64,000 nucleotides of DNA from CAVSIP01 sp963728075 (GTDB lineage Bacteria; Actinomycetota; Actinomycetes; JAFAQI01; DASSKL01). The position numbers were made by a program, and so were the translations under genes. Positions 39,379 to 50,326 of this stretch are shown here, in pieces. How positions within the stretch are numbered: position 1 is the first letter of the stretch; every line of letters begins with the position of its first letter. Location: contig CAVSIP010000008.1 of the NCBI GenBank assembly GCA_963728075.1, positions 186,001 through 250,000 of the forward strand, given 5' to 3'. The notes under the pieces are model-generated. The model searched no databases. It was given only the letters and a program-made list of their open reading frames with translations, and had not been told where the DNA came from.

Positions 39379-40386
39379 ATGCCGACGCCGGCGGTGGAGA
39401 TCGAGGTCGGGAGCCGCAGCGTCCGGCTGTCGCACCCGGACCGCGTGTACTTCCCGCGGCTCGGCACGACCAAGGCCGACCTGGCGCGGTACTACCTGTC
39501 CGTCGGTGACGGCGTCGTCCGGGCCCTGCGCGAGCGGCCGTGCATGCTGCACCGCTTCCCCGAGGGCGTCGAGGGTGAGCGGATCTACCAGAAGCGGCTG
39601 CCGAAGGGCGCGCCGGACTGGGTCGAGACCGCACAGGTCCGCTTCCCCTCCGGTCGTACGGCCGACGAGCTCTGCGTGACCGAGCTCGCGGCCGTCGTGT
39701 GGGCCGTCCAGATGTCCGCCGTCGAGTTCCACCCGTGGCACTCCCGCCGCGCCGACGTCGAGCGGCCGGACGAGCTGCGCATCGACCTCGATCCCCAGCC
39801 CGGCACGTCGTTCGCGGACGCCAAGCGGGCCGCCGGCATCGTCCACGAGGTGCTCGACGAGATCGGCTACGTCGGCTGGCCGAAGACCTCCGGCAACCGG
39901 GGGATCCACATCTACTGCCGGATCGAGCCGCGCTGGGGGTTCCGCGAGGTGCGCCGCGCGGCGCTCGCGTTCTCCCGGGAGGCCGAGCGGCGCGCTCCCG
40001 ACCTCCTCACCACCGCGTGGTGGAAGGAGGAGCGTGGGGAGCGCGTGTTCCTCGACTTCAACCAGAACGCGAAGGACCGCACGATCGCGAGCGCCTACTC
40101 CGTACGCGCCCGGCCGGACGCCACCGTGTCGACGCCCGTGACCTGGGACGAGCTGCCGGACGTGGACACCGAGGACTTCACGATCGCGACGGTGCCCGAG
40201 CGCTTCGCCCGCCTCGGCGACCCGCACGCCGGTATCGACGAGGCGGTCTGCGACCTGCAGGTGCTGCTCGACTGGGTGGCCCGGGACGAGGCGGCGGGTC
40301 TGGGGGAGGCTCCGCTGCCACCGCACCACCCCAAGGAGGCCGACGAGCCCACCCGGGTCGCGCCGTCACGTGCGCGCAAGCAGTAG
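39379..40386 (+). CDS. LigD-type primase-polymerase domain protein (NHEJ)
   Basis: A 335-residue stand-alone polymerase domain of the archaeo-eukaryotic primase fold, as in the PolDom of LigD. Marks are VYFPRLGTTKADLARYY at the start, the catalytic DLDP in LRIDLDPQPGTSF, the conserved SGNRGIHIY loop and FLDFNQNAKDRTIASAYS near the C-terminus. These enzymes fill gaps, often with ribonucleotides, during non-homologous end joining with Ku and a ligase. No ku gene is in the window. An ATP-dependent DNA ligase lies 410 bases away on the opposite strand. Its last 21 bases overlap the convergent small membrane protein gene. Confidence 0.92.
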   Translation: MPTPAVEIEVGSRSVRLSHPDRVYFPRLGTTKADLARYYLSVGDGVVRALRERPCMLHRFPEGVEGERIYQKRLPKGAPDWVETAQVRFPSGRTADELCVTELAAVVWAVQMSAVEFHPWHSRRADVERPDELRIDLDPQPGTSFADAKRAAGIVHEVLDEIGYVGWPKTSGNRGIHIYCRIEPRWGFREVRRAALAFSREAERRAPDLLTTAWWKEERGERVFLDFNQNAKDRTIASAYSVRARPDATVSTPVTWDELPDVDTEDFTIATVPERFARLGDPHAGIDEAVCDLQVLLDWVARDEAAGLGEAPLPPHHPKEADEPTRVAPSRARKQ

Positions 40387-40794
40387 CGCCAGGCTCGCGG
40401 CGAGTGCAGCTGCGGTCGCGACCTCGTACGGCAGGCGGTGGTCTTGCTCACGCTGGATCGCCGAGTGGAAGCGGTCGACAGCCGCCGGGAACGGGCTGAA
40501 GCCGAAGAAGTGCCGGAACGGCTTGTCCAGGTCGAGCATGCCGGCGCCGAACGCCCCTGCCGCGACGGGTATGCGCCGGCCGCGTGCGGCGACGACCGCA
40601 GCGCCGCCGAGTGCCAGCGCGGTCAGGCCGTCTGCGCGGGCGATGTGCAGCACCTCGTGGATCGGGATGTCGCCCCAGTGGGGCAGCGAGTCCATCGCGA
40701 CGTGGGAGGTGACCCCCAACAGCGCCGCCGGCAGGGGCCGGCGGGCCAGGGTGCCGATGGCCGCCCCGGTGAGCACGTGGCTGGTGAACAGCAT
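40366..40794 (-). CDS. small membrane protein, possible YdjM/metal-dependent hydrolase-like
   Basis: A 142-residue protein starting MLFTSHVLTGAAIGTLARRP. The pattern SHVLTGAAIG, then LGVTSHVAMDSLPHWGDIP, followed by short hydrophobic helices (LTALALGGAAVVAARG, AAGAFGAGMLDL) resembles the YdjM-type integral membrane proteins that carry paired His/Asp residues. I am not certain of the family. The start is at 40794, sharing one base with the stop of the ligase gene (TGATG), so it is co-translated with the ligase. Function unknown; a membrane enzyme acting on lipids is only a guess. Confidence 0.65.
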   Translation of the reverse strand: MLFTSHVLTGAAIGTLARRPLPAALLGVTSHVAMDSLPHWGDIPIHEVLHIARADGLTALALGGAAVVAARGRRIPVAAGAFGAGMLDLDKPFRHFFGFSPFPAAVDRFHSAIQREQDHRLPYEVATAAALAASLALLLART

Positions 40795-41852
40795 CAGGAC
40801 CCCAAGACCTCGGAGAGCGCGAACCCTACGGGCCGTTCGAGCTGGGCGTAGGTGCAGGTCCGCGGGTCGCGGTCGCGACGCCACCGCTGGAACTGGGTCG
40901 CGTGCCGGAACCGCGGGCCCTGCATGTGGTCGTAGGCGACCTCGGCGACCAGCTCGGGGCGCAGCGGCTCGAAGGACATGTCCTTGCCCGCGTTCCAGCG
41001 GCTCGGCGCACCGCCGGGGCCGTGCTCGTTCGCCAGCCACGGGTGCCCGTCCGTCGCACTCTCGCGGTAGGGCGTGAGCTCGTCGACGAGCTCCTTGCGG
41101 CGCTTCATCGGGAACGAGGCCGCCACGCCGACGTGGTGCAGCGCGCCCTCGTCGTCGTACAGGCCGAGCAGGAGCGAGCCGACCACGCCGCCGGACTTGT
41201 GCCAGCGGAACCCGGCGACCACGCAGTCCGCGGTGCGGTGGTGCTTGACCTTGAACATGACCCGCTCGTCGGGCCGGTACGGCAGGCGCAGCGGCTTGGC
41301 GACGACGCCGTCGAGTCCGGCGCCCTCGAACGCGGCGAACCACTCCTCGGCGACCGCGACGTCGCGCGTCGCGGGGGTCACGTAGACCGGGGCCCGTGCC
41401 TCGGCGAGCACTGCCTCGAGGCGTTCCCGGCGCGTCTCGAACGGCTCGGCCATCAGCGACTCGTCGCCGACGGCCAGCAGGTCGAACGCGACGAAGGCCG
41501 CCGGGATCTCCTCGCTGAGCTTGCGTACGCGCGACGCGGCAGGGTGCAGCCGCAGCTGCAGCGCGTCGAAGTCGAGCCCCTCGCCGCGGGCGACGACGAT
41601 CTCCCCGTCGACGACGCAGCGATCCGGCAGCCCGGCCAGTGCGGCCTCGACGACCTCGGGGAAGTAGCGAGTCAACGGCCGCTCGTTGCGGCTGCCGATC
41701 TCCACCTCGTCGCCGTCGCGGAACACGATCGCGCGGAAGCCGTCCCACTTCGGCTCGTACAGCACGCCACCGTCCACGTCGTCGGGGCGGGGGATGGCAG
41801 GGACGGCCTTCGCCAGCATCGGGGCCACGGGCGGGTTCACGGGCAGGTGCAC
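40794..41852 (-). CDS. ATP-dependent DNA ligase
   Basis: A 352-residue ligase of the LigC/LigD type. The adenylation motif EPKWDGFRAIVF contains the catalytic Lys; further nucleotidyltransferase motifs are VVDGEIVV, FVAFDLLAV, DGVVAKPL and FKVKHHRTADCVVAGF. An OB-fold domain follows (about residues 230-350). The enzyme seals nicks with ATP and, with the LigD-type polymerase nearby, probably works in end joining. The GTG at 41852 starts HLPVNPPVAPMLAKA; no ATG is available in frame. It is coupled to the small membrane protein by a one-base overlap. Confidence 0.93.
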   Translation of the reverse strand: MHLPVNPPVAPMLAKAVPAIPRPDDVDGGVLYEPKWDGFRAIVFRDGDEVEIGSRNERPLTRYFPEVVEAALAGLPDRCVVDGEIVVARGEGLDFDALQLRLHPAASRVRKLSEEIPAAFVAFDLLAVGDESLMAEPFETRRERLEAVLAEARAPVYVTPATRDVAVAEEWFAAFEGAGLDGVVAKPLRLPYRPDERVMFKVKHHRTADCVVAGFRWHKSGGVVGSLLLGLYDDEGALHHVGVAASFPMKRRKELVDELTPYRESATDGHPWLANEHGPGGAPSRWNAGKDMSFEPLRPELVAEVAYDHMQGPRFRHATQFQRWRRDRDPRTCTYAQLERPVGFALSEVLGS

Positions 41853-41916
41853 GTTCGCATCCTGCCCGGTGCGGGCGGGTGACGACACACGAGTCGGACT
41901 CCGCGTAGCGGGTGTG

Positions 41917-42651
41917 TCAGCGCAGCGAGTAGCGCAGGAACAGGAAGCCGTCGTCGTCCTCGAGCAGGTGCTGCAGGCGCATCTGCGCCTGCGGCTCGAC
42001 GAGCGGGCCGTCGAGGATGCGCGTCGCCGCCCCGCCGAGAAGCCGCGGGGACACCGTGAGACAGAGCTCGTCCAGGCGTCCGGCGGCAACGACGTGTGAC
42101 AGCAGGTTGGGCCCGCCTTCGCAGCTGACCCGCCGCAGGCCCCGCTCGGCGAGCGCGTCGAGCGCGCGGGGGAGGTCGACGTCGCCATCGCCCTCGACGA
42201 TGACGTCGGCTCGCTCCGCCAGGGCGTGCCGAAGCCCGGCCGGGGCGGACCGATGGGTGATCACGATGGGCGGGACGAGCGAGTCGGTGAACAGCGGGCC
42301 CTCGGGGTCGAGCGCGCAGCTGCGGGTCACCACGGCGATCGGCGGCGCCTCGGCCAGGTCGTGCTCCAGCCGCCACTGCCGCCGGTGCGGCGCCGGCTTG
42401 TGCCCGCCGTAGCCCTCGATGCGTACGGTGCTCGCTCCGGCGAGCAGCACGTCGGCGTGGTTGCGCAGGATCGAGAACAGCCGCTTGTCCGCCGGACCGG
42501 ACAGCCCCTCCGACTTGCCCCGGGCCTGGGCCGCGCCGTCCGCGCTCGACACCATGTTGGCGCGGACGTGCTGGCGGCCCGGGTCGTCCACCCAGTACGC
42601 CTCGTCCAGGTCGACGTTGTCCAGGGTCGGCTGGGGGAGCAGGCGGCGCAT
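41917..42651 (-). CDS. RibD C-terminal-like pyrimidine reductase family protein
   Basis: A 244-residue dihydrofolate-reductase-fold protein similar to the reductase half of RibD. Marks are HVRANMVSSADGAAQ, LRNHADVLLAGASTVRIEGYG, and VSCEGGPNLLSHVVAAG (the substrate-binding loop). In riboflavin synthesis the reductase acts on diaminohydroxyphosphoribosylamino-pyrimidine, but lone actinobacterial members without the deaminase domain may have other substrates. No other rib gene is nearby. The ATG at 42651 starts MRRLLPQPTLDNVDLDEAY. It is divergent from the HNH gene and the LexA box lies 80-95 bases upstream. Confidence 0.85.
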   Translation of the reverse strand: MRRLLPQPTLDNVDLDEAYWVDDPGRQHVRANMVSSADGAAQARGKSEGLSGPADKRLFSILRNHADVLLAGASTVRIEGYGGHKPAPHRRQWRLEHDLAEAPPIAVVTRSCALDPEGPLFTDSLVPPIVITHRSAPAGLRHALAERADVIVEGDGDVDLPRALDALAERGLRRVSCEGGPNLLSHVVAAGRLDELCLTVSPRLLGGAATRILDGPLVEPQAQMRLQHLLEDDDGFLFLRYSLR

Positions 42652-42720
42652 CGCCCCAGTCAACCAGCGGTGATTCCCACAGGTTGCGCGGCAGCGGTGG
42701 TCCGGCCTGTTGGGCGCGGG

Positions 42721-42726
42721 TAGCTT
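42721..42726 (+). promoter_or_regulatory. candidate -10 element of the HNH gene promoter
   Basis: TAGCTT lies directly before the LexA box, so the expected transcription start (about 42733) falls inside that box. This layout fits repression of initiation by LexA. No convincing -35 is seen at 16-18 bases upstream. Confidence 0.4.
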
Positions 42727-42730
42727 CTCC

Positions 42731-42746
42731 TCGAACACCTGTTCGG
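42731..42746. promoter_or_regulatory. LexA (SOS) box
   Basis: TCGAACACCTGTTCGG contains the exact actinobacterial LexA core GAAC-N4-GTTC (42733-42744) and extends the palindrome with TCG/CGG on the flanks. It sits 13 bases before the ATG of the HNH gene. In mycobacteria, 13E12-family genes are among the known LexA targets, so DNA-damage induction is likely. Confidence 0.8.
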
Positions 42747-42758
42747 GCGGGAGGGTGG

Positions 42759-43952
42759 ATGGAGCGGCTGCGGGAGGCGTTGGACGCACTGGCGTCGGTG
42801 CCCGCGGCCGACCTGCCCGACCCGGTCCTGCTGGAGCAGGCCGAGGGCCTGATCGCGGCGAAGGACCGGTTGGACGGGCTGCTGGCCGAGCGGCTGGTCG
42901 CCCTGGACCGCCGGGACGTGACGGTGACCGAGTGCGGCCGGTCGACCCGGGGCTGGCTGGTCGAGGAGCAGCGCCGGGCACCGAGTGAGGCCGGGCAGCT
43001 GCTGTGGGCCGCGCGACGGTATGGGCGGCACCCGGTGCTCGCCTCCGCGGTGGAGGCGGGGGAGGTCTCCGCCCGGCACACCCGGGCGATCCTCGACACC
43101 CTCGACAAGCTGCCTCCCTCGGTCGAGACCGACGCCGAAGCGATCCTGGTCGACGCCGCCCGCACGCTGGACCCCGGCCAGCTGGGCCGGCTCACCCACG
43201 AGCTGCTGATCCGCACCGGCGCCGAGGACACCGCCCTGGAACGCGAGCAGCGCAAGTTCGCCTCCCGGTGGGCGAGCGCCGCGACCACGTTCGAGGGGAT
43301 GGTGCACGTCGAGGGCATGCTCGACCCGGTCGGCGGGCAGCAGCTGCTCACCGTCCTGCGGGCACTGTCCCAGAAGGTCTCGGCGGACGACGACCGCACC
43401 GGCGCCCAGCGCACCGCGGACGCCCTGACCGAGGTGTGCGGCCGCTACCTGCGCTGCGACGACCTGCCCGACACCGGCGGGCTACCCACCCAGGTCACGG
43501 TCACCATCGACCACGCCACCCTCACCGGCCAGGTCGAGGGCTGGGGGCTGCTCGAGGGGGCTATCCCGCTGTCCGCCGCCGCCGTGCGCCGGCTCGCGTG
43601 CGAGGCCGAGCTCATCCCGGTCGTGCTCGGTGGTGACAGCGAGATCCTCGACATCGGCCGGGCGTCGAAGTCCTGGACCCGCGCCCAGCGCCGCGCCGCC
43701 CGGCTGCGTGACGGCGGGTGCACCTTCCCCGGCTGCCAAGCCGGGCTGAAGCGCTGCGAGCTGCACCACATCGACTACTGGTCCCGCGGCGGAGCGACCA
43801 GCCTGCACAACAGCGCGCACCTGTGCGCCTTCCACCACTGGCTGCTCCACCACACCGACTGGCAGCTCGCCCGCCACACCGACGGCACCCTGGTGTTCAC
43901 CGCACCCGACGGCCACGAGCTGCGCGCCCCACCCAGACCCAGAGCCGCGTGA
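42759..43952 (+). CDS. 13E12-type DUF222 / HNH endonuclease domain protein
   Basis: A 397-residue protein. The N-terminal two thirds form the DUF222-like 13E12 repeat region (AAKDRLDGLLAERLVALDRRDV, RYGRHPVLASAVEAGEVSARH). The C-terminal HNH domain reads RDGGCTFPGCQ (zinc Cys pair), CELHHIDYWSRGG (HNH His) and LHNSAHLCAFHHWLLHH with the second Cys/His set. Such proteins are multicopy in actinobacteria and may be nuclease-like elements; their activity is little studied. GGAGGG lies three to four bases before ATG 42759. A LexA box overlaps the expected transcription start, so expression should rise after DNA damage. Confidence 0.9.
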   Translation: MERLREALDALASVPAADLPDPVLLEQAEGLIAAKDRLDGLLAERLVALDRRDVTVTECGRSTRGWLVEEQRRAPSEAGQLLWAARRYGRHPVLASAVEAGEVSARHTRAILDTLDKLPPSVETDAEAILVDAARTLDPGQLGRLTHELLIRTGAEDTALEREQRKFASRWASAATTFEGMVHVEGMLDPVGGQQLLTVLRALSQKVSADDDRTGAQRTADALTEVCGRYLRCDDLPDTGGLPTQVTVTIDHATLTGQVEGWGLLEGAIPLSAAAVRRLACEAELIPVVLGGDSEILDIGRASKSWTRAQRRAARLRDGGCTFPGCQAGLKRCELHHIDYWSRGGATSLHNSAHLCAFHHWLLHHTDWQLARHTDGTLVFTAPDGHELRAPPRPRAA

Positions 43953-43978
43953 GGGGCGGCGAGGTGCGACGCAGACGG

Positions 43979-45718
43979 TCAGGCGAGCACCGCCACCACG
44001 ACCGACTCAGCAGCCAGCTCGACGGCGCCGTCGCTGTAGGCGAACCCCGGGCTGGATGCCGCTTCGACGGTGGCGGGCGCGCCGTCCACCGGCACGCTCT
44101 GGCGTTCCTGGGCCAGGTTGCAGACGACGGCGACTCGGCCGCGGCGAAGGACGAACCAGCGCGCCTGCTCGTCGAACGTGCACTGCACGTCCGCCAGGCG
44201 CCCGTCGGCGAGTTCGGGGTAGGACCGCCGCAGCGCGATGAGGCGGCGGTGCCAGCCCAGCAGGTCTCGGTGCGGCTCCCGGTCCGGCTCCGACCAGTCC
44301 AGCTGTGAGTCCCGGAACGTGTCCTCCGCCTGCGGGTCGGGAACCTCGTCCGTGTTCCAGCCGTGAGCGGCGAACTCGCTGCGCCGCCCGTTCCGCACGG
44401 CGTCGGCGAGCCCGGCGTCCGGGAAGGACGTGAAGTACTGCCACGCGGTCGACGCGCCCCACTCCTCGCCCATGAACAGCATCGGGGTGAAGGGGCTGGT
44501 CAGCACCAGTGCGGCACCCACCTTGAGCAGTCCGGGGGAGACGAGCTGTGTCATCCGCCGACCGATGGCGCGGTTGCCCACCTGGTCGTGGTTCTGCAGG
44601 TAGCCGAGGAAGCGCAGCGCGGACTGCAGGTTGCGGTCCACCGGTCGGCCGTGGTGGCGGCCCCGGAACGTGGAGTACGTCCCGTCGTGCACGAACACGG
44701 ACGTCAGTGCCTTCGCCAGCGTCTCCAGCGAGCCGAAGTCGCAGTAGTAGCCCTGCCTCTCCCCGGTGAGCAGGGCGTGGACCGCGTGGTGGAAGTCGTC
44801 GCTCCACTGCGCGTCGAGACCGAGGCCACCGGCCTCCCAGGGCATCACCGTGCGCGGGTCGTTGCGGTCGGACTCCGCCACCAGGAACAGCGGCTTGCCG
44901 AGCAGACCGCGCAGGGCGGCCACCTCGCCCTCCAGCTCCTCGAGCAGGTGGAGCGCGCGATCGTCCTTGAGCGCGTGGACGGCGTCGAGGCGCAGGCCGT
45001 CGATGTGGTAGTCGCGCAGCCACATCGCCACGTTGTCCAAGATGTAGCGGCGCACCTCGTCGGATCCCGGCGCGTCCAGGTTCACCGCTGGGCCCCAGGG
45101 GGTCTGGTGCTGGTCGGTGAAGTACGGGCCGAAGTCGGACAGGTAGTTGCCGCTCGGACCGAGGTGGTTGTAGACCACGTCGAGCGCCACCCCGAGCCCA
45201 CGGCCGTGGGCCGCGTCGACGAACCGCTTGAGCCCGTCCGGGCCCCCGTACGGCTCGTGCACCGCGTACCAGTCCACCCCGTCGTAACCCCACCCGCGCG
45301 GGCCGTCGAAGGCGTTGACCGGCAGCAGCTCGACGATGTCCACCCCGAGGTCGACGAGATGGTCGAGCCGGCCGATCGCCGCGTCGAACGTCCCTTCCGG
45401 CGTGAACGTGCCGACGTGCATCTCGTAGAAGACGCTGCCCGTCAGCGGCACGCCGCGCCACGCGTCGTCGTGCCACGTGAAGGCGTCGTGGCTCAGCAGC
45501 CGGGAGGGGCCCTGCACCCCGTAGGGCTGCCACATCGACCGCGGGTCGGGCCGGGGCTGCCCACCGTCGAGCACGAACGCGTAGTCCTGGTCCGGTGGCA
45601 CGTCCGAGGCGTCGGTCTCCCACCAGCCGTCGGCTTCACGGCGCATGGGCAGGCGGCGCTCGCCCAGCTGCAGGTCGACGCTCGTGGGCAAGGGGGCCCA
45701 CACCCGGAAGGAGGTCAT
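43979..45718 (-). CDS. treZ: malto-oligosyltrehalose trehalohydrolase
   Basis: A 579-residue GH13 enzyme that cuts free trehalose from the non-reducing maltooligosyltrehalose made by TreY. An N-terminal carbohydrate-binding domain (about 1-100) is followed by the barrel: the nucleophile Asp in IDGLRLDAVHAL, the acid/base Glu in LFLVAESDRNDPR and the transition-state Asp in QNHDQVGNRA. The C-terminal beta domain is complete. The start at 45718 lies next to GGAGG and overlaps the treY stop (ATGA). It is the last gene of glgX-treY-treZ and is convergent with the HNH gene with a 26-base gap. Confidence 0.96.
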   Translation of the reverse strand: MTSFRVWAPLPTSVDLQLGERRLPMRREADGWWETDASDVPPDQDYAFVLDGGQPRPDPRSMWQPYGVQGPSRLLSHDAFTWHDDAWRGVPLTGSVFYEMHVGTFTPEGTFDAAIGRLDHLVDLGVDIVELLPVNAFDGPRGWGYDGVDWYAVHEPYGGPDGLKRFVDAAHGRGLGVALDVVYNHLGPSGNYLSDFGPYFTDQHQTPWGPAVNLDAPGSDEVRRYILDNVAMWLRDYHIDGLRLDAVHALKDDRALHLLEELEGEVAALRGLLGKPLFLVAESDRNDPRTVMPWEAGGLGLDAQWSDDFHHAVHALLTGERQGYYCDFGSLETLAKALTSVFVHDGTYSTFRGRHHGRPVDRNLQSALRFLGYLQNHDQVGNRAIGRRMTQLVSPGLLKVGAALVLTSPFTPMLFMGEEWGASTAWQYFTSFPDAGLADAVRNGRRSEFAAHGWNTDEVPDPQAEDTFRDSQLDWSEPDREPHRDLLGWHRRLIALRRSYPELADGRLADVQCTFDEQARWFVLRRGRVAVVCNLAQERQSVPVDGAPATVEAASSPGFAYSDGAVELAAESVVVAVLA

Positions 45719-48099
45719 CCGGAGACCGTGCCCACGTCCATCTCGTCCATGCGGGCGGACGAGGTGCGCAGCAGCAGGGCGACGGGAAGCGTGCCCAGCA
45801 GGGCACCGACCCGCTGCGTGCCACCCGCCCACGTCCGACCCGTGATCGTGTCGCGCCACCGCCCGCTGGGCAGGTCGAGGGTGGTGTCCCGCCAGCCGCC
45901 TGCGCGCTCGAGACCCACCGGGAGGCGCGTGGCCACGGTGATGGCATCGCCGCCTCGGGCGAACGCCAGCAGATGCGGCGGCGCGGGCAGTGGCTCGTAC
46001 GGCGCCCCGGGGGTCAGCGTGTCCGGCACCGCCTGCCGAGCGCGTAGGGCGGCCCGCACCACCTGCAGCTTGCTGAGTCCGTCCCGGTCCGCATGCAGCG
46101 GGGGCGGGCCCCCTCCCGGGTCCAGACGAGCAAGCAGCTCCCGCCGGGCGGCGAAGTCGACGGGACGCCGGTTGTCCGGGTCGACCAGGGACAGGTCCCA
46201 CAGCTCGCAGCCCTGGTAGACGTCCGGCACGCCCGGCATCGTCAGCTGCACGAGCTTCTGGCTCAGCGAGTTCACCCGGCCCGGGACCAGGAGATGGTCC
46301 TCCACCCACGCGCCCACGGTGTCGAGCAGATCCCGGTCGGCGAAGACCTCCTCGACGAAGCGGTCCCGTGCGCGGTCGTAGTCCGGGTCCGGGTCGATCC
46401 ACGACGTGCCCCGCTTCGCCTCCCGGGTGGCCTTCTCCAGATAGGCCTGCAGTCGTTCCCGGGAGACCGGCCAGGCGCCGACCAGCGACTGCCAGAACAG
46501 GTACTCCGCGTTGGCGTCACCGAAGGTGTGCCGCCGTCGCCACCCGTCGACGGCGGCGAGCCACTCGGCCGGCAGCTCGGCCAGCACCAGCAGCCGGGCC
46601 CGGACGTCCTCGGAGCGTTTGGTGTCGTGGGTGGACAGCGTGGTCATCGTGGCCGGCCAGTCACGGGCGAGCCGTTGGCAGTACGCGTGGAAGCCCGGCA
46701 CGTCCAGCGCGAACCGGCCCGGGTCGTTGCCGACCTCGTTGAGGGCGGCCAGCCGGACGTAGCGGTAGAACGTCGTGTCCTCGACGCCCTTGGCCATCAC
46801 CGGTCCGGTCGTCTGGCCGAAGCGGGTCGCGAACTCCGCGGCGGCGTCGCCGCTGCCCTCGCCGAGGGCGAGCCGGCCGACCAGCGCGATCTCCGTCGCC
46901 CGGTGCGGTGCTCGCCGGACGGCGGTCGCCCTGGCCGCGGCGACGTGCTCGGCGGCATGGGGGTCGCCCACGTATGCGCGGTAGACGCCGAAGGCGACCA
47001 GCATCTCGACCACCGCCTCACGCGCGGCCGCGCGGTCGGCCTCCGTCGCGCGGACGAGCAGGTCGGCGAGCCGGTCGACCTCGGCGACGAGCACGCGGTC
47101 CACGACCAGGCGCTTGGACTGCTCCACCACCTCGTCGTACGTGGCGGTGACGCCGGCCATCTGTGCGTACGCATCGGTGAGGGGCGCCTCGCCGGCCGGG
47201 TCGGTCAGCACACCGGTGACCTCGGCCAGCGCGTCGTAGCCCGTCGTGCCGGCACACGGCCAGTCCCGTGGCAGCTCCTCGCCCACCTCGAGGATCTTCT
47301 CCGCGACCGTCCAGATCCCGCCGCTCGCCTCGGCCAGGTGCGCGAGGTAGCCGCGTGGGTCCGCGAGCCCGTCGGGGTGGTCGACCCGCAGCCCGTCCAC
47401 CGAGCCGTCGTGCACCATCCGCAGCACCCGCTCGTGCGTCGCGTCGAACACCTCGGGCAGCTCGACCCGTACCCCGGCAAGGGGCGTCACGTCGAAGAAC
47501 CGCCGGTAGTTGAGGTCGGTGTTGCCGGTGCGCCAGTACGCCAGCTGGAAGTGCTGGGCGCCGAGCAGCTGCGGTAGCGGCAGGTGCCCGGTCCCACTCG
47601 CCACCGGGAACACGTGGTCGTAGTAGCGCACCACCGGCCCGTCGTGGACGATCTCCCCGCGCTGCAGGCACTCGTCCAGCGGTGCGCCGAGGACGGGCAT
47701 GAGCAGCCGTCCGTCGTGCGCGTCCCAGTCGACGTCGAGCCAGCACGCGTACCGCGAGGCCCGGCCGCGCTGGAGCACGTCCCAGAGCACCGGGTTCAGT
47801 GACTCTGGGGTCGGCACGGCCATGTGGTTCGGCACGATGTCGAGCACGATGCCGAGGCCGGCCTGCCGGGTGCGCTCGACGAGACGCGCGTACGCGGCCT
47901 CCCCGCCGGCCTCGTCGTTGACGTGGCGGTGGTCCACCACGTCGTAGCCGTGCACGGACCCCGGGGCCGGCTGGAGCGCGGGGGACAGGTACACGTGCGA
48001 GACCCCGAGTGCAACCAGGTAGTCGAGGACGGCTGTGGCGTCGTCGAAGGTGAACCCACCGTGGACCTGCAGGCGGTAGGTGGCGGACGGCCGGCCCAC
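45715..48099 (-). CDS. treY: malto-oligosyltrehalose synthase
   Basis: A 794-residue GH13 enzyme that converts the reducing-end alpha-1,4 bond of maltodextrins to an alpha,alpha-1,1 bond. Marks are ATYRLQVHGGFTFDDATAVL at the N-terminus, the nucleophile Asp in VDGLRVDHPDGLADP, the Glu in TVAEKILEVGEELP and the Asp in STHDTKRSED; the family-specific KGVEDTTFYRY motif follows. The GTG at 48099 gives a normal start and lies two bases after the glgX stop, so glgX and treY are coupled. With TreZ it makes trehalose from glycogen-derived dextrins. Confidence 0.96.
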   Translation of the reverse strand: MGRPSATYRLQVHGGFTFDDATAVLDYLVALGVSHVYLSPALQPAPGSVHGYDVVDHRHVNDEAGGEAAYARLVERTRQAGLGIVLDIVPNHMAVPTPESLNPVLWDVLQRGRASRYACWLDVDWDAHDGRLLMPVLGAPLDECLQRGEIVHDGPVVRYYDHVFPVASGTGHLPLPQLLGAQHFQLAYWRTGNTDLNYRRFFDVTPLAGVRVELPEVFDATHERVLRMVHDGSVDGLRVDHPDGLADPRGYLAHLAEASGGIWTVAEKILEVGEELPRDWPCAGTTGYDALAEVTGVLTDPAGEAPLTDAYAQMAGVTATYDEVVEQSKRLVVDRVLVAEVDRLADLLVRATEADRAAAREAVVEMLVAFGVYRAYVGDPHAAEHVAAARATAVRRAPHRATEIALVGRLALGEGSGDAAAEFATRFGQTTGPVMAKGVEDTTFYRYVRLAALNEVGNDPGRFALDVPGFHAYCQRLARDWPATMTTLSTHDTKRSEDVRARLLVLAELPAEWLAAVDGWRRRHTFGDANAEYLFWQSLVGAWPVSRERLQAYLEKATREAKRGTSWIDPDPDYDRARDRFVEEVFADRDLLDTVGAWVEDHLLVPGRVNSLSQKLVQLTMPGVPDVYQGCELWDLSLVDPDNRRPVDFAARRELLARLDPGGGPPPLHADRDGLSKLQVVRAALRARQAVPDTLTPGAPYEPLPAPPHLLAFARGGDAITVATRLPVGLERAGGWRDTTLDLPSGRWRDTITGRTWAGGTQRVGALLGTLPVALLLRTSSARMDEMDVGTVSG

Positions 48100-48101
48100 C
48101 G

Positions 48102-50219
<2,118 letters not shown>

Positions 50220-50326
50220 CGGGTCGGACGTCCTTCGCTCGGGCGCCCGTCGAACTCTGTTCGGGCGCTGCTGTCCGGAAGGGGTCAGGCTAGCCGAGCC
50301 GGACGAGGCCGGCGGCCGGCGACGGT

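Noticed and set aside
50252..50262. GAACTCTGTTC upstream of glgX as a LexA box
   Set aside because: The spacer is three bases rather than four, and a trehalose operon is not an expected SOS target.
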